DNA from: Lysobacterales bacterium
Lineage (GTDB): Bacteria > Pseudomonadota > Gammaproteobacteria > Xanthomonadales > Ahniellaceae
Length of the DNA: 64,000 nucleotides
NCBI GenBank assembly: GCA_016721845.1
Contig: JADKHK010000013.1
Coordinates: 1,966,501-2,030,500, forward strand
Direction of reading: 5' to 3'
Shown one piece after another: positions 26,176-34,409 of the stretch (its first letter is position 1; each line of letters starts with the position of its first letter). A program made the position numbers and the translations under genes. Below the pieces are notes generated by a model. That model ran no database searches. It was not told where the DNA came from and saw nothing but the letters and a program-made list of their open reading frames with translations.

Positions 26176-27164
26176 GCCGATTCAGGCGGCGAAGCGCGAC
26201 GCAGGAACGCGATCAGTTCTTCCATGTCCTCCGGCATCACGGCGCTGAACGCGACCGGCTTCTTCGTGCGCGGATGCTCGAATGCGAGTTCGGCCGCATG
26301 CAGGGCCTGACGCTTGAAATTTCGCATGCACTCGACCAGCGCCGGCGGCGCCGCCTTGGGCAGCTTGAGGCCAGGGCCGTACAACGGATCACCGACGATG
26401 CCATGGCGAATGTGGTTCAAGTGCACGCGGATCTGGTGGGTGCGCCCGGTTTCGAGCTGGCAGCTGAGCAAGGTATGGGCGCGAAAGCGTTCAAGCACGC
26501 GGTAATGCGTGATCGCATCGCGGCCACCTTCGACGACCGCCATGCGGATGCGGTCGCGCGGATCACGGTCGATCGGCGCGTCGATCCGGCCTCCGGCAAT
26601 CAAGGTGCCATTGACCAGGGCGACATAGCGCCGATTGACCTCGCGCTCGGACAGCTGCGCGACCAGGGCGGCGTGTGCCTCCATCGTCTTCGCCACGACC
26701 ATCGCACCGGACGTGTCCTTGTCGAGGCGGTGCACGATTCCCGCTCGCGGCAAGTCGCGCAGGTTGAGGTCATGATGCAACAGCGCATTGACCAGCGTGC
26801 CGCGCGCATTGCCGGCGCCCGGATGCACGACCAGGCCCGGCGGCTTGTTGAGGACGAGGACATCGCGGTCCTCGAACAGGATGTCGAGCTCGATCGCTTC
26901 GGGTTCGTCGCTGATCTGGATGTCACGCTCGGCGTTCACGACTACGGCATCGCCGGCGTGCACGCTGTCCTTGGGTCGCACCGCGGCACCATTGAGTGTC
27001 GCGCGGCCGTCCTTGATCCAGCCGGACAGGCGCGAACGCGAAAACTGCGGCAGGGACTCGGCCAAGGCCTGGTCGAAGCGTTTTCCGGCCTGTTCCGGGC
27101 CGATGCGGAAGTCAAAGCGCTCGGTGGCAGGCGCGTCGATCTCGGTGTCGATCATGTCGTTCAT
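26172..27164 (-). CDS. rluD: 23S rRNA pseudouridine(1911/1915/1917) synthase
   Basis: Converts three uridines in helix 69 of 23S rRNA to pseudouridine. The 330-residue product has an N-terminal S4 RNA-binding domain ([33 protein letters not shown]). The RluA-type catalytic domain has the catalytic Asp in [18 protein letters not shown], then [10 protein letters not shown] and the late motif [28 protein letters not shown]. The start at 27164 (MNDMIDTEI) is chosen over an upstream in-frame continuation without family similarity; ATG 27155 is also possible. It is divergent from bamD, with about 118 bp between, the same arrangement as in E. coli. Length is normal. Confidence 0.95.
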   Translation of the reverse strand: MNDMIDTEIDAPATERFDFRIGPEQAGKRFDQALAESLPQFSRSRLSGWIKDGRATLNGAAVRPKDSVHAGDAVVVNAERDIQISDEPEAIELDILFEDRDVLVLNKPPGLVVHPGAGNARGTLVNALLHHDLNLRDLPRAGIVHRLDKDTSGAMVVAKTMEAHAALVAQLSEREVNRRYVALVNGTLIAGGRIDAPIDRDPRDRIRMAVVEGGRDAITHYRVLERFRAHTLLSCQLETGRTHQIRVHLNHIRHGIVGDPLYGPGLKLPKAAPPALVECMRNFKRQALHAAELAFEHPRTKKPVAFSAVMPEDMEELIAFLRRASPPESA

Positions 27165-27282
27165 GTGGTTTCCGGGCGCGGGGGCGACTGAACCCCGCGC
27201 GAATCGTGATGGGTGGCCCGATCCCGGCACGCGGCGGGGATGGGCTATGATGCGCGTCTCATTCTAGGACGGTTTTGTCCCC

Positions 27283-28095
27283 GTGCGCCTACAGATCCCT
27301 GTCCGACTGCTGTTCATCGCCCTGATCCCCCTGATCGCTGCCTGCAGCGGTCGCGTCCGCATCGAAGCCGCGGAAACGCTGCCGGTCGATGCCATGTACA
27401 CCGAAGCCAAGACTGCGCTGGACGAAGGCGAAATCAAGCGCGCCGTGAAGTTCTACGAGCGTCTGGTCGCCCGTTTTCCTTACGGCCGCTATCACGAACA
27501 AGCCCAGATCGAACTGGCCTATGCCCTGTATCGCGACAGCAAGCCGGATGAAGCCCTGTCTGCGATCAACCGCTTCATCAAGATCTACCCGACACATCCG
27601 CGCATCGACTACGCCTACTACTTGCGCGGGCTGGTGAACTTCAACCGCCGGGTCGGCCTGCTTGAAAAGTACTTCTCGGACGACATCACCCGTCGCGACC
27701 TGCAGTACGTGCGCCAGAGCTTCCAGGATTTCGGCGAACTGGTGAACAAGTATCCGGACAGCAGCTATGCACCGGACGCACGCCAACGCATGGTCTACCT
27801 GCGCAATGGCCTGGCCAACGCGGAACTGATGGTCGCGAGTTACTACTTCCGCCGTGGCGCTTATGTCGCCGCCGCCGGCCGGGCCAAGTTCCTGCTCGAG
27901 ACCTATCAGGAATCGCCGTCGACCGGCGATGCGCTCGCGATCATGGCCGAAAGCTATCGTCGCATCGGTCGCACCCAGCTCGGTGACGAGACCGAACAGG
28001 TGCTCAAGCTGAACTACCCGGAGCACCCGTATCTGGCGGGCAACTGGCCGGCCAAGCGCAGCAAGTGGAAGCAGCTGAACCCGTTCAGTGGCTGA
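27283..28095 (+). CDS. bamD: outer membrane protein assembly factor BamD
   Basis: Essential lipoprotein of the BAM complex that inserts beta-barrel proteins into the outer membrane. The 270-residue product starts at GTG 27283. Its signal peptide ends in the lipobox LIAAC, with the lipidated Cys near residue 21. Five TPR-like helical pairs follow, with the family motifs AVKFYERLVARFPYGRYHEQAQIELAYA, DYAYYLRGL and RRDLQYVRQSFQDFGELV. The length is slightly above the E. coli protein. A TATGAT hexamer at 27246-27251 could be its -10 box, without a good -35. The stop codon directly abuts that of the convergent nadE. Confidence 0.95.
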   Translation: MRLQIPVRLLFIALIPLIAACSGRVRIEAAETLPVDAMYTEAKTALDEGEIKRAVKFYERLVARFPYGRYHEQAQIELAYALYRDSKPDEALSAINRFIKIYPTHPRIDYAYYLRGLVNFNRRVGLLEKYFSDDITRRDLQYVRQSFQDFGELVNKYPDSSYAPDARQRMVYLRNGLANAELMVASYYFRRGAYVAAAGRAKFLLETYQESPSTGDALAIMAESYRRIGRTQLGDETEQVLKLNYPEHPYLAGNWPAKRSKWKQLNPFSG

Positions 28096-29712
28096 TCAAC
28101 GCCAGCCGGACGTGATCGGATAACGCCGGTCGCGTCCGAAGGCCCGCTGGGTGATGCGCGGGCCCGGCGCCGACTGGCGGCGCTTGTATTCGTTGCGCAA
28201 CACCATGCGCACGACCCGTTCGACGATCGCGGCATCGAAGCCTTCGGCGATGATTTCGGCGCGCGAGCGGTCCTGTTCGATATAGCGCTTCAGGATCTCG
28301 TCGAGCAACTCGTACGGCGGCAGTGAATCCTGATCCTTCTGGTTGTCGCGCAATTCGGCCGACGGCGGACGCGTGATCACGACCTCGGGAATCGCCGGCG
28401 CAATCGCGTTGCGATGGCGGCACAGGTCCCAGACTTCGGTCTTGTAGACGTCCTTGAGTGGCGCATAACCGCCGCACATGTCGCCGTACAGCGTTGCGTA
28501 GCCACAGGCCATCTCGCTCTTGTTGCCGGTGCTCAAGACCATCGCGCCGAACTTGTTCGACAACGCCATCAGGATCATGCCGCGGATGCGCGCCTGCAGG
28601 TTCTCCTCGGTCACGTCCGCTGCGCGCCCGGCAAACAGCGGCTGCAAGGTGCCGACCATCGCGTTGAAGGCGTCCTCGATCGGTGCGACGTGATAGTTCA
28701 CGCCGAGCAGCTTCGCTTGCGCGGCCGCTTCGTCGAGTGACAGCTGCGAGGTATAGCGCGTCGGCATCATCACCGCGGTGACTTGCTCGGGGCCCAGCGC
28801 ATCGACCGCCAATGCCAAGGTCAGTGCCGAATCGACGCCACCCGACAAGCCGAGCAATACGCCGGGAAAGCGGTTCTTGCGCACGTAATCGCGCGTGCCG
28901 CGCACCAGCGCGTTGTAGACGCGCGCGTCGTCGCTGGTCTCGCAGGCCGGCCAGTTCACCGGCACAAACCGGCGCGCCTCGATGTCGTAATCGAGCGGGA
29001 GAAGATGATCCTCGAACGCCGGCGCCGGTGCCGACATCTGGCCATCGCGATCGACCACGAAGGCGCCGCCATCGAACACCAGATCGTCCTGACCTGCCAC
29101 CAGGTTCACATAGGCGATCGGCACGTCGTGTTCGCGTGCGCGCCAGCTCACCACGGTGTGGCGATCGATACGATTGCGCGGATTGAACGGCGAAGCATTG
29201 ATCACGATGAACGCGTCAGCGCCGGCCTGCAGCGCACGTTGCGCCGGTTGCGGGTCCCAGATGTCTTCGCAGATCAGCGGCGCGAAACGCACGCCGTCGA
29301 GCTCGACGGTCGCGGCCTGATCACCCGCCGCGAAGTAGCGCTTCTCGTCGAACACGGTGTAGTTCGGCAGCGCCTGCTTGCGATAGCGGACCAGCACGTC
29401 GCCGTCGCGGATCCAGCTGAGCGCGTTGTAGCGGCGGTCACCTTCCTGTACCGGATGGCCGACGATCAGGTCGATGCCGCGCACGCGTTCGGCGATCTTT
29501 GCGAGGTACTCGTCGCAGGTCCTGATGAAGCTCGGACGCAGGATCAGGTCTTCGGCGAGGTAGCCGGACAACGTCAGCTCGGGAAAAACGATCAGGCGTG
29601 CACCGAGGGCGTCGCGCGCTTGCTCGGCGAGCGCGACGATGCGGTCCGCATTCTCGGAAATGGCCGCGACCGGAAAATCGAATTGCGCGAGCGCGATGCG
29701 GATCGTGGCCAT
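28096..29712 (-). CDS. nadE: glutamine-dependent NAD+ synthetase
   Basis: Last step of NAD biosynthesis: amidation of nicotinic acid adenine dinucleotide using glutamine. The 538-residue protein fuses two domains. The first is an N-terminal nitrilase/glutaminase domain (about 1-250), with catalytic Glu in FPELTLSGY, Lys in RYRKQALPNY and Cys in LICEDIWDP. The second is a C-terminal ATP-pyrophosphatase domain with PP-loop GLSGGVDSALTLALAVDALG, then STGNKSEMACGYATLYGDMCGGYAPLKDVYKT. This is the two-domain bacterial type rather than the short ammonia-dependent one. It starts 20 bp from a REP-type inverted repeat and ends flush with bamD. Confidence 0.96.
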   Translation of the reverse strand: MATIRIALAQFDFPVAAISENADRIVALAEQARDALGARLIVFPELTLSGYLAEDLILRPSFIRTCDEYLAKIAERVRGIDLIVGHPVQEGDRRYNALSWIRDGDVLVRYRKQALPNYTVFDEKRYFAAGDQAATVELDGVRFAPLICEDIWDPQPAQRALQAGADAFIVINASPFNPRNRIDRHTVVSWRAREHDVPIAYVNLVAGQDDLVFDGGAFVVDRDGQMSAPAPAFEDHLLPLDYDIEARRFVPVNWPACETSDDARVYNALVRGTRDYVRKNRFPGVLLGLSGGVDSALTLALAVDALGPEQVTAVMMPTRYTSQLSLDEAAAQAKLLGVNYHVAPIEDAFNAMVGTLQPLFAGRAADVTEENLQARIRGMILMALSNKFGAMVLSTGNKSEMACGYATLYGDMCGGYAPLKDVYKTEVWDLCRHRNAIAPAIPEVVITRPPSAELRDNQKDQDSLPPYELLDEILKRYIEQDRSRAEIIAEGFDAAIVERVVRMVLRNEYKRRQSAPGPRITQRAFGRDRRYPITSGWR

Positions 29713-29731
29713 GGGATCAATGAATATGCAA

Positions 29732-29793
29732 TGTAGGAGCGAGCCCCGGCTCGCGACAGTAGCCTGCGTCGCGAGCCGGGGCTCGCTCCTACA
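29732..29793. repeat. REP/BIME-type perfect inverted repeat (GTAGGAGC family)
   Basis: Two perfectly complementary 26-nt arms, 29732-29757 and 29768-29793, separated by 10 nt (AGTAGCCTGC). The arms begin TGTAGGAGCGAGCCCCGGCT. GTAGGAGC-headed palindromes are typical REP elements of Pseudomonas and Xanthomonadales, mobilised by RAYT (TnpA-REP) transposases. It lies between the 3' end of sucD and the 5' end of nadE, both on the minus strand, and could end the suc transcript or stabilise its mRNA. I found no second copy in the window. Confidence 0.85.
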
Positions 29794-29799
29794 ACGGCA

Positions 29800-30681
29800 T
29801 TATTTCCGGGCCTTCAGCGCCGCCTCGATGGCGCGACCGAGGTCTGCCGGCGACTTCACCGTAGTCACGCCCGCCTTCTCCAATGCCGCGAACTTGGCCG
29901 CCGCCGTGCCCTTGCCGCCGGAAATGATCGCGCCGGCGTGGCCCATGCGCTTGCCCGCAGGTGCGGACGCCCCGGCGATGAACGCGACGACGGGTTTGCG
30001 CACGTATTCCTCGATGAACTCGGCCGCTTCTTCCTCGGCCGAACCGCCGATTTCACCGACCATGATGATGCCTTCGGTCTGCGGATCGTCCTGGAACATG
30101 CTCAGGCAGTCGATGAAATTGAGGCCGTTGATCGGATCACCGCCGATGCCGATGCAGGTGCTCTGGCCGAGGCCGGCATTGGTGGTCTGAAACACCGCTT
30201 CATAGGTCAGCGTGCCCGAACGCGAGACGATGCCGATCTTGCCAGGCTTGTGGATGTGGCCCGGCATGATGCCGATCTTGCACTCGCCCGGCGTGATGAT
30301 GCCGGGACAGTTCGGCCCGATCAGAACGGTGTCCGGATAGTGCGCGAGTGCATTCTTGACCCGCAGCATGTCGAGCACCGGAATACCTTCGGTGATCGCG
30401 ACGATGACGCGAATACCGGCATCGGCGGCTTCGAGGATGGCGTCGGCCGCGAACGGCGGCGGCACGAAGATCATCGACGCATCGGCGCCGGTGTCATCGA
30501 CCGCTTCGGCGACGGTGTCGAACACCGGCAGGCCGACATGCTGCGAACCGCCCTTGCCCGGCGTGACGCCACCAACCAGCCGGGTGCCGTAATCCAGTGC
30601 CTGTTCCGAATGGAAGGTGCCCTGGCTGCCCGTGAAGCCCTGGCAAATGACCTTGGTGTCCTTGTTGACGAGTACGCTCAT
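29800..30681 (-). CDS. sucD: succinyl-CoA ligase (ADP-forming) subunit alpha
   Basis: TCA-cycle enzyme that interconverts succinyl-CoA and succinate with substrate-level phosphorylation; it works as a heterotetramer with SucC. The 293-residue product has the CoA-binding fold ([18 protein letters not shown]), [30 protein letters not shown] and the phospho-histidine loop [14 protein letters not shown]. Length is normal. It follows sucC after 12 bp. Unlike in E. coli, the suc genes here are not next to sucAB or sdh but next to the pilSR locus, as I recall for Xanthomonas. Confidence 0.98.
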   Translation of the reverse strand: MSVLVNKDTKVICQGFTGSQGTFHSEQALDYGTRLVGGVTPGKGGSQHVGLPVFDTVAEAVDDTGADASMIFVPPPFAADAILEAADAGIRVIVAITEGIPVLDMLRVKNALAHYPDTVLIGPNCPGIITPGECKIGIMPGHIHKPGKIGIVSRSGTLTYEAVFQTTNAGLGQSTCIGIGGDPINGLNFIDCLSMFQDDPQTEGIIMVGEIGGSAEEEAAEFIEEYVRKPVVAFIAGASAPAGKRMGHAGAIISGGKGTAAAKFAALEKAGVTTVKSPADLGRAIEAALKARK

Positions 30682-30693
30682 GGTCGCTGCTCC

Positions 30694-31857
30694 TTAAGCC
30701 TTGACTGCCGCGACCGCTTTCTGCGCCGCATCGTTGAGATCCGTCGCCGGAATGATCTTGAAGGCGGAGCCGGCCAGCAGTTCGCGGCCCTTCTCGACAT
30801 TGGTGCCTTCGAGGCGCACGACCACCGGGATGGTCACGCCGACCTCCTTGACTGCGGCGATGATGCCTTCGGCAATCATGTCGCAGCGGACGATGCCACC
30901 GAAGATGTTGACGAGGATCGCCTTGACCTTGTCGGAACTCAGGATCAGCTTGAACGCTTCGGTCACGCGTTCCTTGGTCGCGCCGCCGCCGACGTCGAGG
31001 AAGTTCGCCGGCTCACCGCCCGCGAGCTTGATCACGTCCATCGTCGCCATCGCCAGGCCGGCACCGTTGACCATGCAGCCGATGTTGCCGTCCATCTGCA
31101 CGTAATTCAGGTGATGATTCACTGCTTCCGCTTCGGCCGGGTCTTCCTGGTGGATGTCGCGCATCGCCGCCAGCTTGGGATGGCGGAACTCGGCGTTGTC
31201 GTCCGAATTCAGCTTGCCGTCCAGCGCCATCAGGTCGCCCGAGGCGACGATCGCCAGGGGATTCAGTTCGATCAGGGCCATGTCCTTTTCCATGAACAGC
31301 TTGTAGACGCCGGTCATGATCTTGGTGAGTTGGCCGACCTGCTTCATGCTCAGGCCCATCGCGAAGCCGACCTTGCGGCACTGGTAGGGCTGCAGGCCCT
31401 GCACGTAGTCGACGATGACCGTATGGATCGCTTCCGGATTGTCCTTCGCGACCTGTTCAATATCGACACCACCCGAGGCCGAGACGATGAAGGATACGGC
31501 CTTGGTCGCGCGGTCGACGAGGCAACTCAGGTACAACTCCTGGTCGATGTCGTTGGCTTCCGAGATCAGCACGGTGTCGACCGGCAGCCCACGGCCCGCA
31601 GACTGATAGGTGACCATCTTGCTGCCGAGCATCTTGCCGGCGGCTTCCTTGACGCCATCGATGTCACGGACCAGCTTCACGCCGCCGGCCTTGCCGCGGC
31701 CACCGGCATGGATCTGCGCCTTCACCACCCACTGCTCGCCACCAATGGCACGCGCCGCTTCCGCGGCCTGGTCGATCGTCGTGGCAATACGTCCGGCGGG
31801 AACCGGGATGGCGTAATCGGCGAACAAAGCTTTCGCTTGGTACTCGTGGAAGTTCAT
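30694..31857 (-). CDS. sucC: succinyl-CoA ligase (ADP-forming) subunit beta
   Basis: ATP-grasp subunit that binds nucleotide and succinate and partners SucD. The 387-residue product shows the family start [20 protein letters not shown]. It also has the ATP-grasp features [27 protein letters not shown] and [18 protein letters not shown], and the C-terminal ligase domain [15 protein letters not shown] with [14 protein letters not shown]. Length matches E. coli SucC. It is the first gene of the sucCD operon, and its promoter should lie in the region 31858-31985, where I see no certain elements. Confidence 0.98.
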   Translation of the reverse strand: MNFHEYQAKALFADYAIPVPAGRIATTIDQAAEAARAIGGEQWVVKAQIHAGGRGKAGGVKLVRDIDGVKEAAGKMLGSKMVTYQSAGRGLPVDTVLISEANDIDQELYLSCLVDRATKAVSFIVSASGGVDIEQVAKDNPEAIHTVIVDYVQGLQPYQCRKVGFAMGLSMKQVGQLTKIMTGVYKLFMEKDMALIELNPLAIVASGDLMALDGKLNSDDNAEFRHPKLAAMRDIHQEDPAEAEAVNHHLNYVQMDGNIGCMVNGAGLAMATMDVIKLAGGEPANFLDVGGGATKERVTEAFKLILSSDKVKAILVNIFGGIVRCDMIAEGIIAAVKEVGVTIPVVVRLEGTNVEKGRELLAGSAFKIIPATDLNDAAQKAVAAVKA

Positions 31858-32426
31858 GAGTCACCTGATGGGAGGGAACGATGAGCCGGTCCGCAGCAAG
31901 GCAAACCGGAAAATGGGCGCGTATTGTGCCAAACCCGGCCGGCAAACGCGAAAGGTGACTAGGCGACGGCGGCGAGCATCGAGATCAACGAAGGTCAGCA
32001 ATCACGCGAACCGCGAAGTCCTTGGCAAACTCAGCAGACTGCCCGGAGCGGATCAGGCCATCTTGCAACCGTTTCGAGAGTCGAGCCTTCTGGAAGAAGT
32101 TCAGCTTCTCTTGACGACCGAAATCGACGGCACGGCGGTGCAGCGCGGTCAGTCCCATTTCGAGTCGATCCTTGTGCTTTGCAGCCTTCTTTGGCTTGCT
32201 GCCTTTCGGTTCCGGCCCCGAGATCATGGGCGACACATCCCGCAGCAAAACGACTACAAACTGATCCACGAAGTCAACGGAAAACCAACGTCCAAGCATC
32301 ACCCTACTTCCGATCTACCGGCATTGCGGCAAGTTGTGCGATCGTAGTCCCACTAAGATGGAATTGTCGCGCTCAGACAGCAATCGATCGTCAACCTAGT
32401 GGCAATCAGCAACCGGAATAGAGTCG
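31858..32426. other. 569-bp region between sucC and the glycosyltransferase pair
   Basis: Divergent region. Apart from the possible small gene at 31985-32299 I see no supported gene. It must hold the promoters of sucCD and of the GT41 pair. Base composition drops towards AT from about 32350 on, at the edge of the glycosyltransferase island. Confidence 0.5.
31985..32299 (-). CDS. hypothetical basic protein
   Basis: A possible 104-residue product in the 569-bp gap between sucC and the first glycosyltransferase. It starts at ATG 32299; a GTG directly before it at 32302 is also possible, and GGAAG lies a few bases upstream. It is rich in Lys and Arg, with EPKGSKPKKAAKHKDRLEMG in the middle and LNFFQKARLSKRLQDGLIR near the end. 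There is no signal peptide, no membrane helix and no family I recognise. Third codon positions are mostly G or C, as in real genes here, and no longer frame competes. It may be real or a decayed remnant at the island border. Confidence 0.4.
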   Translation of the reverse strand: MLGRWFSVDFVDQFVVVLLRDVSPMISGPEPKGSKPKKAAKHKDRLEMGLTALHRRAVDFGRQEKLNFFQKARLSKRLQDGLIRSGQSAEFAKDFAVRVIADLR

Positions 32427-34409
32427 ATGGGCTTCTTGAAACGCATCTTGAGTACCTTCCGTTCAACTCCGAGCTCGTTTCCCACCAATCAGCGCTCAGT
32501 AGCGGCGCTGCAGCTGATTGACGAGGGGCAAGTTGAGGAAAAGGCAGGGCGACTCGACGAAGCGGCGCGTTGTTACAGGGAGGCAATTGCAAAAGATCCG
32601 GGTTTGGCCAAGGCGTACATGAATCTCGGAAATGTTCATCGTGCGCGATCCAACCACGAGAGCGCACTCTTGCTCTATGCGAAAGCGGTCGACCTTGACC
32701 CAAAATCAGCAGACGCGCACTACAACCTCGGCAACGCCCATTGGGACTTGCGCCAGAACGAACAGGCGGTATCCGCGTATCGAATGGCAACGACCATCTC
32801 TGCTGATCATGTTGCAGCATGGATCAGTTTGGGTCATGCGCTTGCTTCTGTCGGGCTGCATACCGAAGCTGTTGAGGCCGGTCGGAACGCAGTCGCAGCA
32901 GCTCCAAATAATGCCGAGGCACACTTCGTGCTAAGCCTGGGCCTGAAGAACTCGGGACAACTGGACGAATATCTTAATGAAATTCGTCAAACCATTGCGA
33001 TACAACCAGATCATTTTCCAGCAATCTCAGACCTCGCGACCTTCCAGACAGATGCCCTTGACCTCGAAGGCGCGCAAGCAACCTACAGAAGCGCGCTTCG
33101 CACAACGCCACACGAGTGTCATCTTCAAGCGTCGCTGATATTCCTCATGAGTCATGATCCCTCGATCGGTCCAGATCAATTGTTCAACGCTCATCTTGAA
33201 TTTGGCTCAATTGCTGAGCGCCACGCGTCTGGCCGAAAAAAGACGCACAATAACTCCCGTGATCCCAACCGACCGCTCCGCGTAGGATTCGTCTCAGCCG
33301 ACCTGCGCAACCACGCGGTGTCACATTTCGTCGAACCGCTATTCCGATGTTTGTCAGCCAATCGAACATTTCTTATGTTCGCGTATCACAATCACTATCT
33401 TGAGGACGAAACCAGCAAATCGATGAAGGAGTACTTTTACGCATGGCGATCGATTTCTCAATTATCGGATGACCAAGCTGCGGACCTAATCATGGGCGAC
33501 GAGATCGACATCTTGATCGACCTGTCCGGGCACACCTACAGGAACCGGCTTGAACTATTTGCTCTTAGGGCTGCGCCGATCCAAGCGAGTTGGATTGGCT
33601 ATCCAGGAACCACCGGCCTTAAGTCAATGGATTACTACTTCGCCGACAAGTACTTCCTGCCCGAGGATCCATTCAGCAAATATTTCGTAGAGAAGTTCAT
33701 TTACCTGCCAACAACTGCTCCTTACCTTCCATATCCAAATGCTCCTGAAATCTCGCCTCTTCCTGCGCTCAGTTCTGGCTCGGTCACATTTGCAAGTATG
33801 AATAGACACCCGAAGATCAACCGGCGCGTAGTCTCGCTTTGGGCACGGCTACTACACAAGGTTCCGAATTCGCGCATTATAATTGGGGCAATGAACGAGC
33901 AGAAACAAGCCGACAAGCTTGCTAAATGGCTAATAGAAGAAGGCATCCGGTCGGACCAATTCTCATTCAAGTTCCGAATCGATCCATTCAACTACTTGCT
34001 GTTGCATCGAGAGTTTGACATGTGTGTGGACACGTTCCCCTACGCTGGAGGAACCACGATACGTCACGCTTTGTGGATGGGCGTGCCGACCCTGACGATC
34101 GCCGGGACGACACCCGCAAGTCGCCAAGGATCCTCGATTCTGGAGGCCGCCGGCCTTGGCGGTTTCGTAGCGAGGTCCGACGACGAATTCGTCGCAATTG
34201 GTTCGAACTGGGCAAGTCGCCTAGAAGAACTCGCTCAGATCCGTAGTTCGCTACGTCATCGACTCGAAGCATCGCCACTGCGAAAACCGGAACTGATCGC
34301 GCAGGCGTTCGAGCAGGCGACGCGCATCATGTGGCAGCGATGGTGTCGGCGCGACAACGTTGAGAACATCGATATCACCCAACCTACACAATGCCCGAAT
34401 CAGCCATGA
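32427..34409 (+). CDS. TPR-containing GT41 (SPINDLY/OGT-like) glycosyltransferase, first paralogue
   Basis: A 660-residue protein without signal peptide. Residues about 25-240 hold about six TPR repeats, for example AKAYMNLGNVHRARSNHESALLLYAKAVDLDP and ADAHYNLGNAHWDLRQNEQAVSAY. From about residue 284 comes the catalytic GT41 region: LRVGFVSADLRNHAVSHFVE, IDILIDLSGHTYRNRLELFA, APIQASWIGYPGTTGL, and from residue 531 DMCVDTFPYAGGTT, ending in TPASRQGSSIL. GT41 enzymes transfer GlcNAc or another sugar to Ser/Thr of proteins. The conserved His of the OGT NHPTSH motif is kept (NHAVSH). The gene is less GC-rich than its neighbours. It overlaps the next paralogue by 4 bp. The targets, perhaps pilins or other surface proteins, are inferred. 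Confidence 0.88.
   Translation: MGFLKRILSTFRSTPSSFPTNQRSVAALQLIDEGQVEEKAGRLDEAARCYREAIAKDPGLAKAYMNLGNVHRARSNHESALLLYAKAVDLDPKSADAHYNLGNAHWDLRQNEQAVSAYRMATTISADHVAAWISLGHALASVGLHTEAVEAGRNAVAAAPNNAEAHFVLSLGLKNSGQLDEYLNEIRQTIAIQPDHFPAISDLATFQTDALDLEGAQATYRSALRTTPHECHLQASLIFLMSHDPSIGPDQLFNAHLEFGSIAERHASGRKKTHNNSRDPNRPLRVGFVSADLRNHAVSHFVEPLFRCLSANRTFLMFAYHNHYLEDETSKSMKEYFYAWRSISQLSDDQAADLIMGDEIDILIDLSGHTYRNRLELFALRAAPIQASWIGYPGTTGLKSMDYYFADKYFLPEDPFSKYFVEKFIYLPTTAPYLPYPNAPEISPLPALSSGSVTFASMNRHPKINRRVVSLWARLLHKVPNSRIIIGAMNEQKQADKLAKWLIEEGIRSDQFSFKFRIDPFNYLLLHREFDMCVDTFPYAGGTTIRHALWMGVPTLTIAGTTPASRQGSSILEAAGLGGFVARSDDEFVAIGSNWASRLEELAQIRSSLRHRLEASPLRKPELIAQAFEQATRIMWQRWCRRDNVENIDITQPTQCPNQP

Noticed and set aside
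27246..27251. TATGAT as a bamD -10 box
   Set aside because: No acceptable -35 hexamer 16-18 nt upstream, so not listed as a promoter.
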